The notes under the pieces: model-generated
What the model was told of the DNA's origin: nothing
Databases searched by the model: none
What the model saw: only the letters and a program-made list of their open reading frames with translations
Assembly: GCF_002845745.1 (NCBI RefSeq)
Contig: NZ_PIUM01000039.1
Span: forward strand, 1 to 56,138
Direction of reading: 5' to 3'
Length of the DNA: 56,138 nt
Origin: Telmatospirillum siberiense
Lineage (GTDB): Bacteria > Pseudomonadota > Alphaproteobacteria > Rhodospirillales > Magnetospirillaceae
Part shown: positions 52,128 through 56,138 of the stretch, one piece after another
Position numbering within the stretch: position 1 is the first letter of the stretch
How the letters are laid out: every line of letters starts with the position of its first letter
Position numbers and translations under genes: made by a program

Positions 52128-52865
52128 ATGGGGATGGTTAAAACCCTGACCAGGGCCGAAGGCGTTCGCCGCTTTCTTTGCTGGCTGGCAGCACAATATA
52201 TCCGCCTCGTTCATGTGACCGGGCGCTGGCAGGTCGTCGGAGGAGAGTTGCCGCAATCCTTCTGGGATGACGGGCGGCCGTTCATTCTCGCCTTCTGGCA
52301 CGGGCGGATCCTGATGATGCCCTATTGCTGGCGTCGCCGGCAGCCCATCAACATGTTGATTTCCCAGCACCGGGACGGTCAGATCATCGCCCGCACGGTC
52401 AGTCATTTCGGCATATCCACCATCGTCGGCTCCTCCTCGAAAGGTGGCGTGGCCGCCTTGCGCGCCATGTTGCAATCATTGAAGGGGGGAACCTGCGTCG
52501 GTATTACGCCCGACGGTCCGCGCGGACCCAGAATGCGGGCCTCGGACGGCATCGTTCAGGTGGCCCGAATGTCTGGCTGTCCGATCATTCCCTGCACCTT
52601 TTCCGCGCGACGCCGCAAGCTGCTGGGGAGTTGGGACCGTTTTTCGGTGGCCTTGCCCTTTTCCTCCGGCGTCTTCGTCTGGGGAACGTCCATCGAAGTC
52701 CCATCCGGCGCCTCGTCCACCGATTTGCAGGCCGCCCGGGATGCGGTGGAGGCCAGCCTGAACGCCATTACCGAGGAGGCTGACCGGCGGATGGGGCATC
52801 CTCCCGTCGAACCTGCGCCCCGGCCGGAGGCGTCTCCCCGCTCCCCCGGGGGGCTGGGGCGATGA
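52128..52865 (+). CDS. DUF374 lysophospholipid-acyltransferase-like protein
   Basis: A 245-residue membrane-associated protein of the DUF374 family, related to lysophospholipid acyltransferases. Visible motifs are FILAFWHGRILMMPYCWRR, the GSSSKGGVAALRAM block and GITPDGPRGPRMRASDGIVQ. The HX4D motif of PlsC is replaced by the DUF374 form. It precedes waaA with a four-base overlap (ATGA), an arrangement common in alphaproteobacteria, so a role in lipid A or LPS assembly is likely but not proven. The C-terminal Pro-rich tail is poorly conserved in appearance. The start could also be the ATG at 52134. Confidence 0.87.
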   Translation: MGMVKTLTRAEGVRRFLCWLAAQYIRLVHVTGRWQVVGGELPQSFWDDGRPFILAFWHGRILMMPYCWRRRQPINMLISQHRDGQIIARTVSHFGISTIVGSSSKGGVAALRAMLQSLKGGTCVGITPDGPRGPRMRASDGIVQVARMSGCPIIPCTFSARRRKLLGSWDRFSVALPFSSGVFVWGTSIEVPSGASSTDLQAARDAVEASLNAITEEADRRMGHPPVEPAPRPEASPRSPGGLGR

Positions 52866-54133
52866 TTCTTTCGCTTTACCGCGGTCTGACGACGCTGGGC
52901 GCGCCGTTGATCGCCTATTATCTCGACAGGCGGATGGCCCGCGGCAAGGAGGACCGGGTTCGTTTCGGCGAACGCCGGGGCATCCCCAGCCTGGCGCGGC
53001 CGGAGGGCAAGGTGGTCTGGCTTCATGCGGCGAGCATCGGCGAATCCGTTTCGATGCTGCCGGTGATCGAGCGGCTGCAGGCCGAGCTCGGCACAACCGT
53101 GCTGATCACCACCGGAACGGTCACCTCCGCCGAATTGATGGCCGAACGTCTCCCCGAGGGCGCCATCCATCAATATGTGCCGGTCGACAGGCTGCCTTGG
53201 GTCCGGCGTTTCCTCGATCATTGGCGTCCCGATCTCGCCTTGTGGGCGGAATCGGAGTTCTGGCCCAATCTTCTGGTCGAAACGGCGGAGCGCCGGGTCC
53301 CCCTGATCCTGTTGAACGGCCGCATCTCCGATCGTTCTTTCGCCAAATGGCGCCGCCAGCCCCGCTTGATGCGCCGTCTGCTGGAAGGGTTCGTCCTCTG
53401 CCTGGGACAGACGCCCACGGATGCCGATCGCCTGTCCGTGCTGGGGGCGAAGCGGGTGGCCTGCCGGGGCAATTTGAAATTCGCCGCGCTGCCCTTGCCG
53501 GTCGACGAGGCCGCGCTGACCGCGCTGGCCGCCCGAATGAATGGCCGTCCCCGCTGGCTGGCGGCCAGTACCCATCCCGGTGAAGAGACCCTGGCCGGCC
53601 GCGTTCACCAGGCGCTGCATGCGGCTCATCCCGGTTTGCTGACGGTCATCGTGCCCCGGCATCCCAACCGCGGCGCCGAGGTGGCGGCGGAACTGGAGGG
53701 GCAAGGCCTGTCCGTGGCCCGGCGCGGCACCGGGCAGGAGATCACGGCTGAGACGCAGATCCTGTTGGCCGATACCTTGGGAGAAATGGGGCTGTTCATC
53801 CGTCTGGCCCCCATCGTCTTCATGGGAAAAAGTCTGATCGGACAAGGGGGGCAGAATCCTCTGGAACCCGCCCGCCTGGGAGCGTCGGTTCTGTTCGGTC
53901 CCCATATGGACAATTTTTCCGAAATCGCCAGCCGGATGTGCGCCTCCGGCGCGGCCGAGCAGGTCGCCGACGAGACCGCCCTCGCCGAGGCCCTTTCCCG
54001 CCGATTGGCGGATCCTCGTGCGCTGGCGCTTTCCGGCCGAATGGCTCATGATTTCGCTCAGGCCGAGGACGACGTCCTTGATGCCGTCCTGGCCGAGATT
54101 TCCCCATGGTTGCGCGGGAAGGGGGCGGAATGA
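52862..54133 (+). CDS. waaA: Kdo transferase (3-deoxy-D-manno-octulosonic acid transferase)
   Basis: A 423-residue inner-membrane GT30 glycosyltransferase that adds Kdo from CMP-Kdo to the lipid A precursor. The N-terminal anchor is YRGLTTLGAPLIAYYLDRR. The family blocks are WLHAASIGESVSMLPVIERL, ALWAESEFWPNLLVETAERR, LLNGRISDRSF, ASTHPGEETL, HPNRGAEVA and GQNPLEPARLGASVLFGPH. Whether it adds one or two Kdo units cannot be told from sequence. It overlaps both neighbours by four bases and belongs to the DUF374-waaA-lpxK-lpxL unit. Confidence 0.96.
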   Translation: MILSLYRGLTTLGAPLIAYYLDRRMARGKEDRVRFGERRGIPSLARPEGKVVWLHAASIGESVSMLPVIERLQAELGTTVLITTGTVTSAELMAERLPEGAIHQYVPVDRLPWVRRFLDHWRPDLALWAESEFWPNLLVETAERRVPLILLNGRISDRSFAKWRRQPRLMRRLLEGFVLCLGQTPTDADRLSVLGAKRVACRGNLKFAALPLPVDEAALTALAARMNGRPRWLAASTHPGEETLAGRVHQALHAAHPGLLTVIVPRHPNRGAEVAAELEGQGLSVARRGTGQEITAETQILLADTLGEMGLFIRLAPIVFMGKSLIGQGGQNPLEPARLGASVLFGPHMDNFSEIASRMCASGAAEQVADETALAEALSRRLADPRALALSGRMAHDFAQAEDDVLDAVLAEISPWLRGKGAE

Positions 54134-55101
54134 TGCGTGCGCCGGGCTTTTGGATGAAGGAGGGGCCGTTGTCGCTGGCCCTGTCGCCTTTGGGATGGGG
54201 CTGGTCGATGGCAAGCGGCTGGCGCGGACGGTTCTCGCCGGCCTTCGAGGCGCCGATCCCCGTCGTTTGCATCGGCAATGTGGTCGTGGGCGGCGCCGGC
54301 AAGACGCCGGTCGCCCAGTCCGTCGCCCATCGCTTGCCGGGGGCGCATTTCCTGTCGCGTGGATACGGCGGGCGCGAGGCGGGGCCTCTGCTGGTCGATC
54401 CGAAGACGCACGGCCATGAGCGGGTTGGCGACGAGCCGCTGCTGCTCGCCGAAACGGCTCCCTGCTGGGTGGCCAGGGATCGTGTCGCCGGAGCGCGCCG
54501 CGCGGCGGCAAAAGGGGCCTCCTGTCTGGTGATGGACGACGGTTTCCAAAATCCATCCCTGAAGAAGGACGTCAGCTTGCTGGTCGTCGATGGACATGTC
54601 GGTTTCGGCAACGGCCGCTGCATGCCTGCCGGTCCGTTGCGCGAACCCGTGTCGCGGGCGTTGGCGCGCGCCTCCGCCGTGGTCATTCTGGGCGAGGACC
54701 GTGCCGATGTCGCCCGCCAGGTCGACGGCAAGCCCATCCTGACGGCCAGACTGGAGCCGGAGGCCGAGGCCAGCGCCCTGGCCGGCCAGCGGGTGGTGGC
54801 CTTCGCCGGGATCGGCCGGCCCGAGAAATTCTTTCAGACGCTGGAGTCGCTGGGAGCCACCGTGGTCGAGGCCTACGGTTTTTCCGATCATTATCCCTAT
54901 CAGGTCTCGGAGATCGGCGAATTGATCTCCATTGCCAAGACCCGAGCCGCCGCTTTGATCACCACCACCAAGGACATCGTTCGGATCGAACCTCATCAGC
55001 GCGCCAATATCGGAGTGTTGCGGATTACCGTGACCTGGGACGACGAGACGGCATTGCATGACGTGTTGCGACCGGCAATGGAAGGACGTCGCCATCAATG
55101 A
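54130..55101 (+). CDS. lpxK: Tetraacyldisaccharide 4'-kinase
   Basis: A 323-residue membrane-associated kinase that phosphorylates the lipid A disaccharide at the 4' position. The Walker A motif GNVVVGGAGKTPVAQ, FLSRGYGGRE, GDEPLLLA, CLVMDDGFQNPSLKKD and the FSDHYPYQVSEI block identify it. The start at 54130 overlaps the waaA stop (ATGA); the next codon, at 54133, is also ATG. The position between waaA and lpxL agrees with its job between tetraacyl disaccharide formation and Kdo addition. Confidence 0.95.
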   Translation: MMRAPGFWMKEGPLSLALSPLGWGWSMASGWRGRFSPAFEAPIPVVCIGNVVVGGAGKTPVAQSVAHRLPGAHFLSRGYGGREAGPLLVDPKTHGHERVGDEPLLLAETAPCWVARDRVAGARRAAAKGASCLVMDDGFQNPSLKKDVSLLVVDGHVGFGNGRCMPAGPLREPVSRALARASAVVILGEDRADVARQVDGKPILTARLEPEAEASALAGQRVVAFAGIGRPEKFFQTLESLGATVVEAYGFSDHYPYQVSEIGELISIAKTRAAALITTTKDIVRIEPHQRANIGVLRITVTWDDETALHDVLRPAMEGRRHQ

Positions 55102-55976
55102 TCAGCCGCAAGGAGCTGGCGTTTCGCTGTGAAGCCATCATCGTCTGGATCGTTTTCAGACTTTTTGCCCTGTTACCCCTCGACGCCGCATCCGCCGTCG
55201 GCGGTTGGATCGGTCGGACGATCGGCTATCGTCTGCCGGTCACCCGCCATGCCCGGCGCAACCTGACCCGGTTTTTTCCCGATTGGTCCGATGCCGAACG
55301 GGAGGCCGTCCTGGTTCGCATGTGGGACAATATCGGGCGAACCGCCGGAGAATATCCGCACATTCCCGAATTGACCTATGGTCCCGGCTGTCGCGTCGAG
55401 ATCGAGGGGATGGAGCATTTCGCGGCTTTGCGCGATGATGGGAAGCCCGGACTTTTTTTCAGCGGGCACTTCGGAAACTGGGAAATCATGGGCCCCTTCG
55501 CGGCCCATCATGGTATTCCGCTGCATCTGATCTATCGGGCTGCCACCAATCCCTACGTCAATTGGGTCTTCACCTCGGGGCGGGCCAACGAGGGTGTCGA
55601 ATTGATCCCCAAGGGATCCGCCGGCGCCCGAAAAGCCCTGGAAAAGCTGAAAAACGGCGAGCATATCGGCATGCTGGTCGACCAGAAGATGAACGATGGC
55701 ATCAGCGTGCCCTTTTTCGGGACAGAGGCGATGACGGCGCCGGCCCTCGCGACGTTTTCGCTGAAATACAAATGCCCCGTGGTGCCGGCGCACATCGTTC
55801 GGCTGAAAGGGGCCAGGTTCCGCATTATTTTCGATCCGCCCATGCAGTTCGAAGCAAGCGGCGACCGCCACGCCGACGTGCGCGCCGCGATGACGGCGGT
55901 GAACGGCCTTCTCGAACGATGGATCCGCGAGCGGCCTGACCATTGGCTGTGGCTTCACAGACGCTGGCCTGAATAA
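55098..55976 (+). CDS. lpxL: Lipid A late acyltransferase (LpxL/HtrB family)
   Basis: A 292-residue inner-membrane acyltransferase that adds a secondary acyl chain to Kdo-lipid A. An N-terminal membrane helix (AIIVWIVFRLFALLPL) precedes RHARRNLTRFFPDWSDAER, the catalytic HFGNWE motif (HX4E) near residue 124, the GMLVDQKMNDGISVPFFG block and the closing PDHWLWLHRRWPE. The start overlaps the lpxK stop by four bases. The acyl length added cannot be read from sequence, and LpxM-type activity is possible. It is the last gene of the unit, ended by the terminator at 55981. Confidence 0.94.
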   Translation: MISRKELAFRCEAIIVWIVFRLFALLPLDAASAVGGWIGRTIGYRLPVTRHARRNLTRFFPDWSDAEREAVLVRMWDNIGRTAGEYPHIPELTYGPGCRVEIEGMEHFAALRDDGKPGLFFSGHFGNWEIMGPFAAHHGIPLHLIYRAATNPYVNWVFTSGRANEGVELIPKGSAGARKALEKLKNGEHIGMLVDQKMNDGISVPFFGTEAMTAPALATFSLKYKCPVVPAHIVRLKGARFRIIFDPPMQFEASGDRHADVRAAMTAVNGLLERWIRERPDHWLWLHRRWPE

Positions 55977-55980
55977 TTAA

Positions 55981-56020
55981 AAGAAAGGCCGCAGCAGGTT
56001 TCCCTGCTGCGGCCTTTCTT
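55981..56020. terminator. Strong bidirectional intrinsic terminator
   Basis: The 18-base arms 55981-55998 and 56003-56020 pair perfectly around a TTTC loop. The plus strand continues with CTTT, and the minus strand with TTTAATTA. It separates the convergent lpxL and OmpA-family genes and should stop transcription from both sides. Confidence 0.95.
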
Positions 56021-56045
56021 CTTTGGTCCGGGACCTGGCCGTCCC

Positions 56046-56138
56046 TTACGGGAGGACGATCTGGACGCGGCGGTTCTGCGGCTCGCGGACGCCGTCCTTG
56101 GTCGGGACGAGCTGCTCGCTCTTGCCCTTGCCCACCAC
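56046..56138 (-). CDS. OmpA-family protein, 3' end only
   Basis: Only the last 30 codons fall in the window. The translated end reads VVGKGKSEQLVPTKDGVREP then QNRRVQIVLP, which matches the final part of OmpA-like peptidoglycan-binding domains (NRRV motif after a GDG-type turn). The gene starts beyond the right edge, so the rest of the protein, including any barrel or lipoprotein signal, is unseen. It is convergent with lpxL. Confidence 0.85.
   Translation of the reverse strand: MVGKGKSEQLVPTKDGVREPQNRRVQIVLP

Noticed and set aside
1-56138. tRNA, rRNA, CRISPR or IS elements
   Set aside because: I found no cloverleaf with a T-loop signature, no rRNA sequence, no regularly spaced repeat array and no transposase-like protein in any frame.

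Overview
The window reads as a chromosomal segment of a GC-rich alphaproteobacterium, most likely of the Rhodospirillales (Magnetospirillum/Telmatospirillum-like). The grounds are the gene orders (ftsE-ftsX-ydcF-plsC opposite a zinc-ribbon DUF3426 gene; argH-lipoprotein-lysA-TIGR02302; ileS-lspA-DUF3035-M16-M16), a complete core of the ethylmalonyl-CoA pathway, and typical alphaproteobacterial intergenic palindromes. No rRNA, tRNA, CRISPR array, prophage or insertion sequence was seen. It is mostly well-packed core genome with short accessory islands.

Layout. 0.2-5.1 kb: DUF1491 gene, a thermostable-hemolysin-family/SDR gene pair, a small secreted protein and an OmpR/CpxR-like two-component system, all on the minus strand. 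5.8-8.5 kb: a repeat-rich autotransporter. 8.6-10.0 kb: a DUF3313 lipoprotein and a TetR regulator with matching candidate operators. 10.2-15.8 kb: class II ribonucleotide reductase, then ftsE-ftsX-ydcF-plsC. 16-25.5 kb: zinc-ribbon membrane protein, TIGR02302 protein, lysA, LptM-like lipoprotein, argH, a thioredoxin-like protein and a 531-residue protein of unknown family. 25.7-27.4 kb: an ArnT-like glycosyltransferase next to a MITE-like inverted repeat. 27.8-37.6 kb: a carbon-metabolism region (hydroxybutyryl-CoA dehydrogenase, etfA, etfB, cobalamin adenosyltransferase, lptG, methylsuccinyl-CoA dehydrogenase, crotonyl-CoA carboxylase/reductase, ethylmalonyl-CoA mutase). 37.6-41 kb: GIY-YIG-like protein, an unknown 366-residue protein, a small zinc-ribbon protein and a lytic transglycosylase. 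41-45 kb: ribB under an FMN riboswitch, a thioesterase, a lipoprotein, phaJ with an unusual terminator-bearing leader, and ribF. 45-56 kb: ileS-lspA-DUF3035, paired M16 peptidases, a run of envelope lipid genes (DUF374 acyltransferase, waaA, lpxK, lpxL) joined by four-base overlaps, a strong bidirectional terminator and the 3' end of an OmpA-family gene.

How they fit together. The middle region gathers most of what is needed to assimilate acetyl-CoA through crotonyl-CoA: reduction of acetoacetyl-CoA, reductive carboxylation (Ccr), the B12-dependent rearrangement (Ecm), the flavin oxidation (Mcd) with its electron acceptor ETF, and the enzyme that makes adenosylcobalamin for Ecm and for the class II ribonucleotide reductase. 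PhaJ links the same acyl-CoA pool to polyhydroxyalkanoate.

The observations I rate most worth a second look are the plus-strand leader upstream of phaJ with two terminators and competing pairings, the 39-codon ORF between the FMN riboswitch and ribB, the repeated 15-mer sites beside the two-component system, the TetR operator pair, the three-copy intergenic repeat, the 152-bp inverted-repeat element, and the two unrecognised proteins (531 and 366 residues).
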